Below are positions 18,881 through 28,751 of a stretch of DNA of 64,000 bases, piece after piece. The stretch is from Campylobacter hyointestinalis subsp. hyointestinalis. Its GTDB lineage: Bacteria > Campylobacterota > Campylobacteria > Campylobacterales > Campylobacteraceae. A program made the translations under genes and the position numbers. Where the stretch lies: contig NZ_CP053827.1 in NCBI RefSeq assembly GCF_013372145.1, positions 1,054,001 through 1,118,000 of the forward strand, written 5' to 3'. The notes beneath the pieces are model-generated. The model was not told the origin of the DNA. It searched no databases and was given only the letters and a program-made list of their open reading frames with translations. Position 1 is the stretch's first letter. Every line of letters starts with the position of its first letter.

Positions 18881-19687
18881 TTACTGAAACTGTTTTTGAA
18901 ATATATAAAGTACCTTATCGGCAAGATGGTCGCTAAAAAGATTTACGTTTAGTCTTTTTATTTGCTTTAAATTTGATGCTTTTGATAGTTCTAAAATATC
19001 TTTTGAAGTATGATAATACTGGGTTATATGAAATACAGATCTTTTATATAAATCGCCATTTTTTGCAAAATAAATAAAATCGGTCTCTAGCATATTTTTA
19101 TCAAATTTAGCATCGATGACGAGATCATTTTGCATATCTTTTACATAAAGACTTCCGCTTGCAACCTCATCAAATCCAAATTTGGTATTTACATCAAATA
19201 TAAGATAACCGCCTTCATTTAGTTTTTCAAAACTATCTGCAAAAAAGCTCATTAGCTCATTTTTATCTAAATAGTTTAAAACATCACTTACTGCTGTGAT
19301 AAGATCAAATTTAGCATCTATGTCTTGCAATGATCTGTTTGTAGTACGTATGGACTTGCAAATTTCAAGCATCTTAGGGCTTTTATCGCACCCCAAGACA
19401 TTAAATTTAGGAGTTAAAAGAGAGCCAAATCTACCGTTTCCACAGCCAAAATCAAGCATATTAGGCTTTGGTGCATCAACTCTATTTTTAAATTTAAAAA
19501 GTAAATATATCTGTTTTATATAGATGTCATAAAGCCTATCATAAGCATCATAAAACCCAAATAACGGCTCTATCTTTGCATAAAAATCAAGGCTTTCATG
19601 AGAGTATTGCGCATCATCATTCTCGTCTTTGTAGAAATCTTGGTTTGCGCAAATACTACTCTTATTTTGTTTATCGTTATTTTTCAA
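18881..19687 (-). CDS. SAM-dependent class I methyltransferase
   Basis: A 268-residue protein with a Rossmann methyltransferase fold. MLDFGCGNGRFGSLLTPKF near residues 78-96 is motif I (SAM-binding glycine loop). NVLGCDKSPKMLEIC carries the acidic residue of motif II. DLITAVSDVLNYLDKNELMSF is the motif IV region, with DVLNYL in the place typical of small-molecule or protein methylases. No membrane segment or additional domain is present. It sits between mqo (2-base gap) and pyk on the minus strand. The substrate cannot be told from the sequence. Confidence 0.85.
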   Translation of the reverse strand: MKNNDKQNKSSICANQDFYKDENDDAQYSHESLDFYAKIEPLFGFYDAYDRLYDIYIKQIYLLFKFKNRVDAPKPNMLDFGCGNGRFGSLLTPKFNVLGCDKSPKMLEICKSIRTTNRSLQDIDAKFDLITAVSDVLNYLDKNELMSFFADSFEKLNEGGYLIFDVNTKFGFDEVASGSLYVKDMQNDLVIDAKFDKNMLETDFIYFAKNGDLYKRSVFHITQYYHTSKDILELSKASNLKQIKRLNVNLFSDHLADKVLYIFQKQFQ

Positions 19688-19689
19688 AT

Positions 19690-21042
19690 TTAATCTTGAT
19701 CAACCAACTCTTGGTTAAATTTCTCTTCATTAAAGTTTTTATTAAGGAATTTGCATACTTCTTTTACGTCGCGTTCTGCATTTCCTAAGCAGCTAGTAGC
19801 TCCTGGGCTTGGAGTCATATTAAAGATAATACCTTTTCCAGTATTTATACTAGCCTCACCGAGCATTAATTTTTTCTCTGTTTTGTTTAAGACTTGAGGT
19901 CTTACACCGCCAAATCCTCTTGCGTAGTAAATATCGCTGACTTCTAGACTAGGCACTATCTTTCTAGCATCTTTTACAAATAATTTTTTATTGAAATATG
20001 GAACTTCAAACATAAAATTTCTAAGAACGTAATTTCTAATCTCGCTATCTTTTAGTAGATCATAAAATATCTTAACTATGTCGCCGTCAAAATTTAAAGT
20101 TTTACAAAAATCCATAAAACTTCTATAAGTACCATGATATCTTTCTAGTTTTGGCATAGCAAGAGCAGTTGGTCCAAAACGAGTACAGCCGTCCGCTAAG
20201 ATATCAGGATCTCCGTGCAAAGCAGCAAAAGGCAATTTTGGATTTTGCACCATATAAACCTTGCCATTTAGAAGTTTTTGTTTTGTTAGATAAAAGCTTC
20301 CTGCCATAGGCAAACAACCAAAATTCAAACCATACCCCATTCTGTGAGCTAAAAATAGTGAGTGAACACCGGCATTTACTACAACGAAATCAGCACTTAT
20401 GGAAAGCCCATTTTTTGTGGTTATGTAGAATTTATCTCCGACTTGATTTATATCCGTAACTTCACTATTTAGATATACGTCGCACTCTTTACCCTCTTTT
20501 TTTGCATTATCTACTAACGTAGACGTAAATGCTCCAAAATCAACAGTAGTATAAACCCCACTCTTAACGCCCATACCTACTACATTTTCGCTTCTTTGAT
20601 TTCCGTTTTTGTCATAAATAATTTTAGGTTCTATCTTAGCTAACTCTTCTTTGTCGTAGAATTCTATATATGGATATAATGGCTTAAACTCTTCGTAACG
20701 TTTTTTTATGTATTCTACTTCGCTATCGCCGACGCCGATAGCCATTTTTTGACCATCAAACATATATTTGCCTTGAAGATCATGCTGAATACCATATTTT
20801 ACAACCATTGCAGCTGTTCTTCTGACTTTACTAGCTTTCTCGAAAGTATAGTTGGTTTCTATATCACCGCAATGCACGGTTTGAGAATTCGCAGTTCCTT
20901 TTGAATTTAGGGTTGCAAGCCCACCATATTTTTCTATCAATGCTATGCTATTTATATCAGTATATCTTGCAAGCTCATATAATAATGCCGCACCGCTGAT
21001 ACCGCCACCTACTATGGCGACTTCATAATGCTTTTCTTTCAT
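19690..21042 (-). CDS. mqo: Malate:quinone oxidoreductase (FAD-dependent)
   Basis: Membrane-associated flavoprotein that oxidises malate to oxaloacetate and passes electrons to the quinone pool. Campylobacter uses it in the citric acid cycle. The 450-residue protein starts with the FAD-binding VAIVGGGISGAALLYELARY. KGTANSQTVHCGDIETNYT follows, with the NSQT-H-GDIE pattern typical of the Campylobacter/Helicobacter Mqo group. FNMTPSPGATSCLGNAERDV near the C-terminus is the second FAD contact. AGGAG precedes the start. A sarcosine or glycerol-phosphate oxidase of the DAO fold is the alternative, but the motifs favour Mqo. Confidence 0.9.
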   Translation of the reverse strand: MKEKHYEVAIVGGGISGAALLYELARYTDINSIALIEKYGGLATLNSKGTANSQTVHCGDIETNYTFEKASKVRRTAAMVVKYGIQHDLQGKYMFDGQKMAIGVGDSEVEYIKKRYEEFKPLYPYIEFYDKEELAKIEPKIIYDKNGNQRSENVVGMGVKSGVYTTVDFGAFTSTLVDNAKKEGKECDVYLNSEVTDINQVGDKFYITTKNGLSISADFVVVNAGVHSLFLAHRMGYGLNFGCLPMAGSFYLTKQKLLNGKVYMVQNPKLPFAALHGDPDILADGCTRFGPTALAMPKLERYHGTYRSFMDFCKTLNFDGDIVKIFYDLLKDSEIRNYVLRNFMFEVPYFNKKLFVKDARKIVPSLEVSDIYYARGFGGVRPQVLNKTEKKLMLGEASINTGKGIIFNMTPSPGATSCLGNAERDVKEVCKFLNKNFNEEKFNQELVDQD

Positions 21043-21122
21043 GATTCCAACTCCTAAAATTTTGTTAGCTAGTATATATAAAACTTTATTAAATTAATTT
21101 GAAAAAAATAACGAAAACTAGC

Positions 21123-22217
21123 TTAAAAGGTTTGTATTAGATTTGAAAATACTTCATACAAACGCTGCACTTCATCTACATTGACGCGTTCATTTGCTGC
21201 GTGAATTCTATCATTTACGACACCAAACTCAACTACTGGGATACCAAACGCAGCAAAATATCTTGCATCGCTTGTACCTCCTGCCGTGCTTAGAACCGGT
21301 TTTATGCCACAAACCTTATAGATACTATCTGATAAAGAAGTTACTATTTTTGAATTTTCACTCGTTAAAAACGGTTTTGAACTTTGTTTCAAATTTAAAA
21401 CAAAATCAAACCCGTGAAAAATATGTTCGGTGTATTTTTTGACATCTTCGTAGCTAGTTTGATCTGAATTTCTTACGTTAAACATTATTTTTATGCTACC
21501 AGGAGTAACATTTGTAACTTCCATACCGCCCCTGATGTCTGTTATGACTATTTTACTCTCTTCAAAATACTTACTTCCACTATCTAGATTAAAACCTGCA
21601 AAATCAGCTAACACTGAAGCTACTTGATGAGCTGGGTTTATACATTTTTGCGGATATGCCGCGTGACCTTGCACACCTTTTACTACGACAACTCCATTTA
21701 TAGAGCCTCTACGTCCTACTTTAAGAGAGTCGCCCATAATTTTTTCACAAGTAGGCTCTGCAACTATCGCAAAATCAGGAAGCCTATCTTTTTCTTTTAA
21801 ATATTTTAAAGCCTCAAAAGTACCAAAAACCCCATCACCTTCTTCATCACTAGTGAGTATCACGCTAAGAGTTCCATCAAATTTAGTAGCGTCTTTGCAT
21901 GCACATAAAAAAGCTGCAACTCCACTTTTCATATCTTGGGCGCCCCTTGCGTATATAAAACCATCTTTTAGCTCAGGCTCAAAAGGATCGCTGTCCCAAC
22001 CTTCTCCAGCTGGAACAACGTCTATGTGCCCTGCAAAACATAAATGAGCACCGCTTCCAAATTTTTTTGTTAAAATGAGATTTTTTACGCCACTCACTTC
22101 TACAAACTCTGCAGAAAAGTCATCCATAAACATATCTATATAATTCATAGCTCCATCATCATCAGGAGTTATGCTTTTGAACTTTAAAAGTTCTTGAAAT
22201 ATCTCTATAACTTCCAT
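21123..22217 (-). CDS. dapE: Succinyl-diaminopimelate desuccinylase
   Basis: Hydrolyses N-succinyl-LL-diaminopimelate in lysine and peptidoglycan precursor synthesis. This 364-residue M20 dizinc enzyme has [20 protein letters not shown] (first His and Asp of the site). It continues with [28 protein letters not shown] with the catalytic Glu, VAEPTCEK, and the final metal His in [11 protein letters not shown]. The dimerisation domain lies between. It ends just before a 5-base downstream DNA stretch and is preceded by the LysE-family gene, which ends 3 bases from its neighbour's start. The dapE-LysE arrangement suggests a shared transcript. The identification is secure. Confidence 0.96.
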   Translation of the reverse strand: MEVIEIFQELLKFKSITPDDDGAMNYIDMFMDDFSAEFVEVSGVKNLILTKKFGSGAHLCFAGHIDVVPAGEGWDSDPFEPELKDGFIYARGAQDMKSGVAAFLCACKDATKFDGTLSVILTSDEEGDGVFGTFEALKYLKEKDRLPDFAIVAEPTCEKIMGDSLKVGRRGSINGVVVVKGVQGHAAYPQKCINPAHQVASVLADFAGFNLDSGSKYFEESKIVITDIRGGMEVTNVTPGSIKIMFNVRNSDQTSYEDVKKYTEHIFHGFDFVLNLKQSSKPFLTSENSKIVTSLSDSIYKVCGIKPVLSTAGGTSDARYFAAFGIPVVEFGVVNDRIHAANERVNVDEVQRLYEVFSNLIQTF

Positions 22218-22220
22218 AAT

Positions 22221-22820
22221 TTAGCCTTTAAAAAATGTATTATAAATGAGTATAAAAGCAAAAACAACCATAAGTAGCGCAGAAGCATAAGCAAATATCT
22301 TTGCCGTAGTTTGAGATATAAAACGCTTTGACTTACTAACGACCAAAGGCAATCCTAAGATCCAAAGCCCGATAGAGATGATAAGTCCGCTAAGACTCAT
22401 AAGAGCGTTACTTGAACTAGCCACAAAACTAGAAACCGATATCCAAAATCCTATAATATATGGATTTACTAAATTTAAAAGCACACCTTTAGTATAGCAA
22501 GACCAAAACGAATTTTCTTTTAAATTTAAATCCTCAATTATAAGTGAATCAGCGCTCTTATAAGTCAAGTACGCAATGTATAATAAAAATAAAAAACCAA
22601 ATATAGAGAGTAAATTTAAAAATATCGGTTGATTTAAAAATTTAAGCACACCAAAACTCATAAGCAGCATATAAAATATATCCACGCTCATCGCTCCTAA
22701 ACCGACTCCCGTGCCAAGTGCGTATCTCTTTAAAGAATATGACATGATAAGTATATTTACAGGACCGACCGGAACTGCCGCACCAAAACCAAGAAGTAAG
22801 CCTTGGATAAAAGATTCCAT
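22221..22820 (-). CDS. LysE/RhtB family amino-acid exporter
   Basis: A 199-residue inner-membrane protein with six predicted membrane segments. It opens with the family signature GLLLGFGAAVPVGPVNILIMSYSLKRYALGTGVGLGAM. NPYIIGFWISVSSFV in the middle corresponds to the conserved N-P segment of LysE exporters. It probably exports amino acids or related small molecules, but the substrate cannot be read from sequence. It lies 3 bases upstream of dapE and 9 bases downstream of the GGDEF/EAL gene on the same strand, so the three could be cotranscribed. Confidence 0.88.
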   Translation of the reverse strand: MESFIQGLLLGFGAAVPVGPVNILIMSYSLKRYALGTGVGLGAMSVDIFYMLLMSFGVLKFLNQPIFLNLLSIFGFLFLLYIAYLTYKSADSLIIEDLNLKENSFWSCYTKGVLLNLVNPYIIGFWISVSSFVASSSNALMSLSGLIISIGLWILGLPLVVSKSKRFISQTTAKIFAYASALLMVVFAFILIYNTFFKG

Positions 22821-22829
22821 ATTTAACCT

Positions 22830-24683
22830 TTAAATATTTTTTATAAAACCATCTTTTGGATCACTTAGATAAAACCCTTGAAACTCATCTACTCCAAGAG
22901 CGACGCATATATCAAACACCTCTTTAGAATGTACAAACTCGGCGATAGTTTTTATACCGAGCTTCTTTGCAAAGGCGACTATAGCACCAGCTATGGTGTA
23001 TGAATCTTCGTCTTTATCTATATTTTTGATGATAGATCCATCTATTTTTAAATAATCTGGCTTTAGTTTTAGTATATATGAAAAATTACTATATCCGCTA
23101 CCAAAGTCATCTATAGCTATCCTTACTCCCATTTTTCTAGCTTTATCCAAAAAGTTATCAACTCTTTGAGAGTCTGTTATATTTTCATCTTCTAATATCT
23201 CAAAAATAAGCCTATCTGATATCTGTAGCTTACGGAGCATATCCATCAAAAATATGCTCACGTCGCCATCAGTCATATCTACTATGCTTAAATTTATAGA
23301 TATAGTCACATCGGGGTTTTCTTTTAAGGCTATTAAACTTTTTTCTATAAGTATTTTTTCTATCTCGTTATAACGCTTGATATCTTTTGAATCTTTTAGG
23401 AAAATTCCCGGAAGTATTATGCCTCCATTGCCGCTCTTTATCCTAACTAAAGTTTCGTATTTAACTATATTTTTATCCTTGTCGAAGATAGGCTGATAGT
23501 ACGGAACTACTTTATTATTTAAAATCGCGTTTTGTATAAGAGATGAATTTTCTATCTTTGATTTGTATTTATACTTATTGTTTATATTTTCAAAATAGCA
23601 TAGAAAATCCTTATGCGCGATTGATGCTTCGTTTAACGCTACAAGAGCTTTGTTTAATGTATCTTTTTTTTCTATACAAAATCCTATAGTACAGCGCACT
23701 TCTACACAGATACGCTCATCTTTATCTACTTCTATGCTGCGTCTTTTAAAACTATCTATCATATCTTTTGCTATGCATTCATAATCTTCAAAAAATAAAT
23801 CGCTATCCCCGCATACAGCAAATTGACTATCTGATATCTTATATGCTTCCATATTTCTTTGCCGTGAAAAATCCCTTAATAGATCTGAAAATATAATCAA
23901 CACTTTGTTAAAAATCTCATTTCCATAATAACTAAGTGTATTTATATAATCATCTATTTCGATCACAAAAACTTTGGGATTTTCCATAGTTTTGATCTCG
24001 TTTTCTAAAACTGATCTATTTGGTAAATTTGTTATATGATCGATGTTTAATAATCGAGATAATTTTTTATTTTCATTATTTACAGATTCTATATAGTTTT
24101 GCTTTTCAATCCTTTTTTTCTTATCTTTTTTAAATTTATATATCAAAGCAAGCATCAAGATAAAGCTAAATATAAACGTAATTATCATATTTGCAAAGAA
24201 CCACGACATAAAATCTTTTACCACAAATTCATTATCTTCTACAGATGCATTAAATTTATATCCTACAAAAAGATTGTTGCTTATCTCATCAAAATGCAAG
24301 ATATCAACTCTGTTATTTAACAAAAACTTTTCTTTATAAAAGCCGTTTTCAAAAAACATTTTATTTATTTCGATCTCATTTAGTGGTAATTTGACATTTT
24401 TGTTGCTAAATATATAAGATATGGTCTTATTTTCATCAAATTTAACTATCCAACCATCTACTTGAAGATGGTTAAACAGCTCGGTGATTTTGCTTTTGCT
24501 GATATTTTGATCTTTCAATGATGATTTTAGCATACTCATCATAATCTCAGAATCCATTTTATTGCTTCTATTGTTATCAAAATTATAAGCGGTTTCAAAT
24601 TTCACAGTAAAAATAACGATATTTATAATAAGAAATATCAAGAATGCGTAAATAACCGGATGTTTAACTACCCTAACCATCAT
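22830..24683 (-). CDS. Membrane sensor with degenerate GGDEF and near-canonical EAL domain
   Basis: A 617-residue inner-membrane protein. One segment near residue 10-28 and another near 168-188 enclose a periplasmic sensing domain of about 135 residues. A GGDEF-like domain follows (NIDHITNLPNRSVLENEI near 215), but the GGDEF site itself reads KISDSQFAVCG, so diguanylate cyclase activity is improbable. The EAL domain (about 385-610) keeps the catalytic-type acidic residues: YETLVRIK in place of EALLR, INLS, the IDDFGSGYSNF loop, and KIDGSIIKN. The later EGVE position reads EFVH. It could be a c-di-GMP phosphodiesterase with reduced activity, or a c-di-GMP binding protein. Confidence 0.9.
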   Translation of the reverse strand: MMVRVVKHPVIYAFLIFLIINIVIFTVKFETAYNFDNNRSNKMDSEIMMSMLKSSLKDQNISKSKITELFNHLQVDGWIVKFDENKTISYIFSNKNVKLPLNEIEINKMFFENGFYKEKFLLNNRVDILHFDEISNNLFVGYKFNASVEDNEFVVKDFMSWFFANMIITFIFSFILMLALIYKFKKDKKKRIEKQNYIESVNNENKKLSRLLNIDHITNLPNRSVLENEIKTMENPKVFVIEIDDYINTLSYYGNEIFNKVLIIFSDLLRDFSRQRNMEAYKISDSQFAVCGDSDLFFEDYECIAKDMIDSFKRRSIEVDKDERICVEVRCTIGFCIEKKDTLNKALVALNEASIAHKDFLCYFENINNKYKYKSKIENSSLIQNAILNNKVVPYYQPIFDKDKNIVKYETLVRIKSGNGGIILPGIFLKDSKDIKRYNEIEKILIEKSLIALKENPDVTISINLSIVDMTDGDVSIFLMDMLRKLQISDRLIFEILEDENITDSQRVDNFLDKARKMGVRIAIDDFGSGYSNFSYILKLKPDYLKIDGSIIKNIDKDEDSYTIAGAIVAFAKKLGIKTIAEFVHSKEVFDICVALGVDEFQGFYLSDPKDGFIKNI

Positions 24684-24742
24684 TAACCTTTTTTAAATTT
24701 TTATATTTTATCATAAAAATAATTCTACTTAATAATTTAATT

Positions 24743-26944
24743 TTATAATTTCACGACTTTACTGCCAAAGCCGCCCTCGCTTGGCGCTCCGTCTTTGAAA
24801 GCCTTTATGCTTGGATGAGCTTTTAAAAACTCTTTTACGGCGTAAGCGAGTTTTCCAGTACCGATCCCGTGTTTTATCAAAACCTCATCAAATCCAGCTA
24901 TCAAAGCATCTGAGATAAATTTATCTAATTTATCCATAGCTTCCTCGCTCCTTAGTCCGTGAAGATCTAAAACCACACTTGCGCTCACCGGACGAGATAC
25001 TTTTACGCTTATATTTTTCTTTGTTAAATTTGGAACGTTTCCACTTCTTTTTAAAAGACTTATAGGAACTCTTAGTTTCATTCCATCACTTAAGATAGTA
25101 GCTTCATTTTTATTTAGGCTAAGCACTTCGCCTTTTATCTTTTCGTATTTTACTTTATCGCCTATTTTTAGCTCCAAAGGCTCTCTTAAATTTTGCGGTT
25201 TTTCTATCTTTGAAACTAGCTCATTTGCTTTATTTATACTTCTTTGCTTCTCTTTTATATCTGTTAAGCTTACTCCTCTTTTTGCTTCATTTATAGCTTT
25301 ATAGTACTCAAACTCTAGCTTAGAAACAGTTCTTTTTAAGTCATCATCTACTTTTTCTTTTTGATCTTTTAAGCTTTGCAAAAGCGAGTTTAGTTTCTCT
25401 TCTTTTAAATTTGCATCATTTAGCTTGACTTTTAACTCCATTTCTAAGTTTATAGCCTTGCTTATAGCTTCATTTAAATTTTCTTTATCTTCACCGTAAG
25501 TTTTTTTAGCTAAAGCTACTAAATTTGATGGTATTGCGTAACGAACAGCCGTTTCAAAAGCGTAAGATTTGCCTATAGTTCCAGCTAAAAACTCATACTT
25601 TGGTCTTGAGTTTGCTTCATCATAAAGTGCTGCTAAAAGCTCCACATCGCTATTTTTAGCAAGCAACATCGCAAGACGCTTATGGTGAGTAGTTATGACC
25701 ATTTTTATATCATTTTCTAAAAGTTTGTCTATGATCGCACTATAAAGACTGGCCGCTTCTTCAAAGTCGGTTCCTAGCTCTATCTCATCAACTCCGATGA
25801 GCAAAGATTTTTTACCAAAGATTTTAGAGAAATGTAGCATTCTACCTGCAAACGTAGATATATCGTTCTTTGCATTTTGTGGATCTTCTATGATAGCATC
25901 AAACTCTTTAAATGTGCCTATGCGACTACACTGCGAGTTTATACTCATAGGAAGAAGGTATTTTGAGAGCAGAGCTGCACTTAGTATGCTTTTTAGTAAC
26001 ATACTTTTTCCGCCGGCATTCACGCCTGTTATAAGCAGAACTTTGCCTTTAAAACTCACGCTAATTCGTTTAGGATTTTTAAGTGCAGGATGAGCAAAAT
26101 CCTTTAAAATGATATCTTTACTACTATCACTAAGAACAAAATCCAAATCACCTAATTTTGCCATCGAAGCTCTTGCCATAAGAGCATCGATATGATCAAA
26201 AGCAGAGTTTATAAATTTTAAAAACATAAGATTTTTATGAAATACAGAGCTTATATTTTTAGAGTATTCATATAGAATTTCATCTTTTTTATCAAGCAGA
26301 TCGCGCTGCTCACTTTTTAATTTTGAGATATTTGCAGGCAATACGTAAAAATATCCACCACTACTTCTAGCTATCACGCTACCTTTTAAAACGTGGTTAA
26401 ATCCACCGCGTACCAAAAGAGCTTCATTATCATTTATAAAGTGAATTTGAGTATCAACGAGATATGGAGCGATACTTTTTGTATAAATAAGCCTTTTTAG
26501 CTCGGCGTTTATCTCATCTTTTTTGTTTTTAAAAGATAAGTTTATAGCACTCAGCCTATCATCTACGCTATCTTTAAATTCGCCATTTTCATCAAAATAA
26601 TCACAAATTCCAGATACCAAAACAGGAATGTCTATCTTATCAAGATAGGCTTTCATCTTATTTTCAAATTTAAGCTTTTTTAAGTACAAAAAATAACGAA
26701 CAATCTTGGCAAATTCGTAAATTTCGCTGATATGTAAAATAGCTTGTTTGCTTAGTCTTACTAGAGCATCGTCTAAATTTATCACGCTTGGTGGATATCT
26801 TAGCTCCATATTTGAGATTTCAGATAGTTTTTCATAATTGACCTTGCTATCTCCACTAACAAAAAGCGGTTTAGGTCTAGCCAAAAATGAGTTAAATTTA
26901 TCCAAATATTCATTTAGATCAAGTTTTCTAAATAGTTCTTCCAT
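24743..26944 (-). CDS. mutS2: MutS2 (DNA/ribosome-associated ATPase with Smr domain)
   Basis: A 733-residue MutS2 family protein. It lacks the mismatch-recognition domain of MutS. The core and clamp helices lead to the ATPase: GVNAGGKSMLLKSIL (Walker A, near 310), DISTFAGRML, and LLIGVDEIELGTDFEEA (Walker B). A coiled-coil segment (about 500-600) and a C-terminal Smr nuclease domain follow (LDLHGLRSEEAMDKLDKF, then VLIKHGIGTGKL). Relatives suppress recombination or resolve collided ribosomes; in Helicobacter MutS2 also handles oxidative DNA damage. In C. jejuni mutS2 is next to a small membrane gene and murC; here a 4-kb operon separates them. Confidence 0.95.
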   Translation of the reverse strand: MEELFRKLDLNEYLDKFNSFLARPKPLFVSGDSKVNYEKLSEISNMELRYPPSVINLDDALVRLSKQAILHISEIYEFAKIVRYFLYLKKLKFENKMKAYLDKIDIPVLVSGICDYFDENGEFKDSVDDRLSAINLSFKNKKDEINAELKRLIYTKSIAPYLVDTQIHFINDNEALLVRGGFNHVLKGSVIARSSGGYFYVLPANISKLKSEQRDLLDKKDEILYEYSKNISSVFHKNLMFLKFINSAFDHIDALMARASMAKLGDLDFVLSDSSKDIILKDFAHPALKNPKRISVSFKGKVLLITGVNAGGKSMLLKSILSAALLSKYLLPMSINSQCSRIGTFKEFDAIIEDPQNAKNDISTFAGRMLHFSKIFGKKSLLIGVDEIELGTDFEEAASLYSAIIDKLLENDIKMVITTHHKRLAMLLAKNSDVELLAALYDEANSRPKYEFLAGTIGKSYAFETAVRYAIPSNLVALAKKTYGEDKENLNEAISKAINLEMELKVKLNDANLKEEKLNSLLQSLKDQKEKVDDDLKRTVSKLEFEYYKAINEAKRGVSLTDIKEKQRSINKANELVSKIEKPQNLREPLELKIGDKVKYEKIKGEVLSLNKNEATILSDGMKLRVPISLLKRSGNVPNLTKKNISVKVSRPVSASVVLDLHGLRSEEAMDKLDKFISDALIAGFDEVLIKHGIGTGKLAYAVKEFLKAHPSIKAFKDGAPSEGGFGSKVVKL

Positions 26945-27087
26945 AAAAATTATAAATACACTTTCAAAATTAAATTTGTGGATTTTATCATAAAAATACT
27001 TATGAAGCTTTTATTTACGGCTTATTCCAAATTTTATTTTAAATATATACTATATAAATAAATATTAACAAATTATGATTTTATTGT

Positions 27088-27093
27088 TATAAT
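27088..27093 (+). promoter_or_regulatory. Promoter (-10 TATAAT) of the OsmC-ABC operon
   Basis: A perfect TATAAT 53 bases before the osmC-like ATG at 27147. The leader contains an 8-base hairpin (AAAAGATA/TATCTTTT at 27104-27122) and a GGA ribosome site. No operator of a recognised family (for example a CysB-type site) can be assigned. Confidence 0.65.
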
Positions 27094-27146
27094 CTCAACA
27101 TAAAAAAGATAATATATCTTTTAAATATATTAATAAAGGACACAAA

Positions 27147-27671
27147 ATGGCAAATTGCGCTATCAATTCTTGTACAAGACTAGACCCTATAGATAAGGCC
27201 GGTCTTGAAGCTCTTATCAAAGCCGGAAAAGAAAATCCAGATGTTATAAAGACACTTAAGTGTCGCACAGTTGCAGAAGGTAAGTTTCGCCATGCAAACT
27301 ACATAAGAAATCTACCTGCATACATAGTAGATGAGCCACCTACATTGCTTGGAGAAGACACTGCACCAAATCCTAGCGAAGCTGTTTTAGCTGCTCTTGG
27401 AAGCTGTATAGCTGTAGGAATTCACGCAAACGCGATCGCACAGAACGTAGTTATAACAAAACTTGAGCTTGAGGGCGATTTAAATATAACTGCGGTTTGG
27501 GGAACAGGCGATCTAAGCCAAAAGCCTCTTGGATTTACCGACGTTAGAGTAAAAGTTGATCTACAAAGTAATGCAGACAAAGCTACAAATGACGCTCTTA
27601 TCGCTCACGCGCTTAAGTATTCACCTGTTGCAAATACTCTGCTTAGAAACGTAAATTTAGAAGTTAAATAA
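27147..27671 (+). CDS. OsmC-family protein without the resolving cysteine
   Basis: A 174-residue protein of the OsmC/Ohr superfamily, whose members usually reduce organic hydroperoxides with two cysteines. The first Cys is present (Cys87 in ALGSCIAVGIHANA). The second position, normally in CPV, reads YSPVANTLL with Ser159. The N-terminus adds MANCAINSC with two further cysteines. A classical thiol-peroxidase cycle is therefore doubtful. It opens an operon with an acyl-CoA-dehydrogenase-like flavoprotein and an ABC importer, a grouping typical of small-molecule scavenging. A 10-base sequence covering its last codons (AGTTAAATAA) is repeated at 27677-27686. Confidence 0.87.
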   Translation: MANCAINSCTRLDPIDKAGLEALIKAGKENPDVIKTLKCRTVAEGKFRHANYIRNLPAYIVDEPPTLLGEDTAPNPSEAVLAALGSCIAVGIHANAIAQNVVITKLELEGDLNITAVWGTGDLSQKPLGFTDVRVKVDLQSNADKATNDALIAHALKYSPVANTLLRNVNLEVK

Positions 27672-27697
27672 TTAAAAGTTAAATAAAAGGATTGAAA

Positions 27698-28726
27698 ATG
27701 GCACTACAAAAATTAGCAAACCTTGCACCTCGTATCGACGCAGAGGGAATTTATGCAAAAGATATCATAAATGAACTCGGAACTAGCGGATATTTTAGCG
27801 TTTTAGATCAGAGAAATGATCTATTTAAAGCTATACTAAACATATCTAAAGTAGCTGAAGTTTGCGGGACGACCGGATTTTGCATGTGGTGCCAATTTGC
27901 ACTTATCTGGTATCTACTAAATAGCGACAACGAAAACCTTAAAAATGAACTTTTACCAAAATTAAAAAAAGCTGAAATTTTAGGTGGAACCGCTCTGTCA
28001 AATCCTATGAAAGCATTTGCTGGTATAGAAAAAAACCAGCTAAAAGCGACAAGAGTAAGTGGTGGATATATCATAAATGGAACTCTTACTTGGGTGTCAA
28101 ATATCGAACAAGGAAGCGTATTTGGCGCTATAGCTTTAGATGAAAACGAACCGATAATGGGAGTTATAAGGTGTGATGAGAGAGTAAAACTCGCAGAACA
28201 CATAAAATACAGCGCGCTTGAAGGCTCAGCGACAAAATCAGTAACCCTAAAAGAGTACTTTTTGCCTGATAGTGATATCTTAACAAACGATATCTATAGC
28301 TATTTGATCAAGATCACTCCGGGATTTATCTTGCTTCAAGCAGGAATCGCCGCTGGTATCATAAATGCTAGTTTAGAAGTGATAGAGCGCTCAAACAAAA
28401 CTCACTCTCATATAAACGCGTATCTACCTTTTAGTTATGATAGTTTAAAGATTGAGCTTGATGAATTACTAAAGAGAGTCGAAAATACGGCTTTTAATAT
28501 AAATTTAGTAAGTTCACTTGAGATTTTACAGCTCAGACTTGACGCGTCGCTTCTAACACAAAAAGCGACAAATGCAGCAGTTTTGTTTAGTGGAACAAAA
28601 GGGTATTTTAAAAATGCAAAAGCAGCTAGAGTGCAACGAGAGGGAAACTTCGTACTTATAGTAACTCCTAGTATAAAACATCTATTAAAAGAGATAGATG
28701 ATATAAAAAAGGTAGTGGTTGTGTAA
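27698..28726 (+). CDS. Acyl-CoA dehydrogenase-like flavoprotein (possible monooxygenase)
   Basis: A 342-residue protein with the acyl-CoA dehydrogenase fold. I place the start at the ATG at 27698 with AAAAGG upstream; a TTG 6 bases earlier is less likely. Features include a helical N-terminal domain (KVAEVCGTTGFCMWCQFAL), the beta domain with GGTALSNPMKAFAG and GGYIINGTLTWVSNIEQGS, and the C-terminal helical bundle (FSGTKGYFKNAKAARVQREGNFVLIVTPS). It lacks a clear catalytic Glu of true dehydrogenases. Paired with an SsuA/TauA-like importer and an OsmC protein, it resembles the flavin-dependent DszC/SfnB group that attacks organosulfur compounds. That role is inference; the substrate is unknown. 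Confidence 0.8.
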   Translation: MALQKLANLAPRIDAEGIYAKDIINELGTSGYFSVLDQRNDLFKAILNISKVAEVCGTTGFCMWCQFALIWYLLNSDNENLKNELLPKLKKAEILGGTALSNPMKAFAGIEKNQLKATRVSGGYIINGTLTWVSNIEQGSVFGAIALDENEPIMGVIRCDERVKLAEHIKYSALEGSATKSVTLKEYFLPDSDILTNDIYSYLIKITPGFILLQAGIAAGIINASLEVIERSNKTHSHINAYLPFSYDSLKIELDELLKRVENTAFNINLVSSLEILQLRLDASLLTQKATNAAVLFSGTKGYFKNAKAARVQREGNFVLIVTPSIKHLLKEIDDIKKVVVV

Positions 28727-28751
28727 CAAAATGGAAGCATAAGGTCGCCTC

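Noticed and set aside
27662-27686. 10-base direct repeat AGTTAAATAA after the osmC-like gene
   Set aside because: Probably a local duplication of the gene's last codons in an AT-rich gap; no insertion sequence or attachment site accompanies it.
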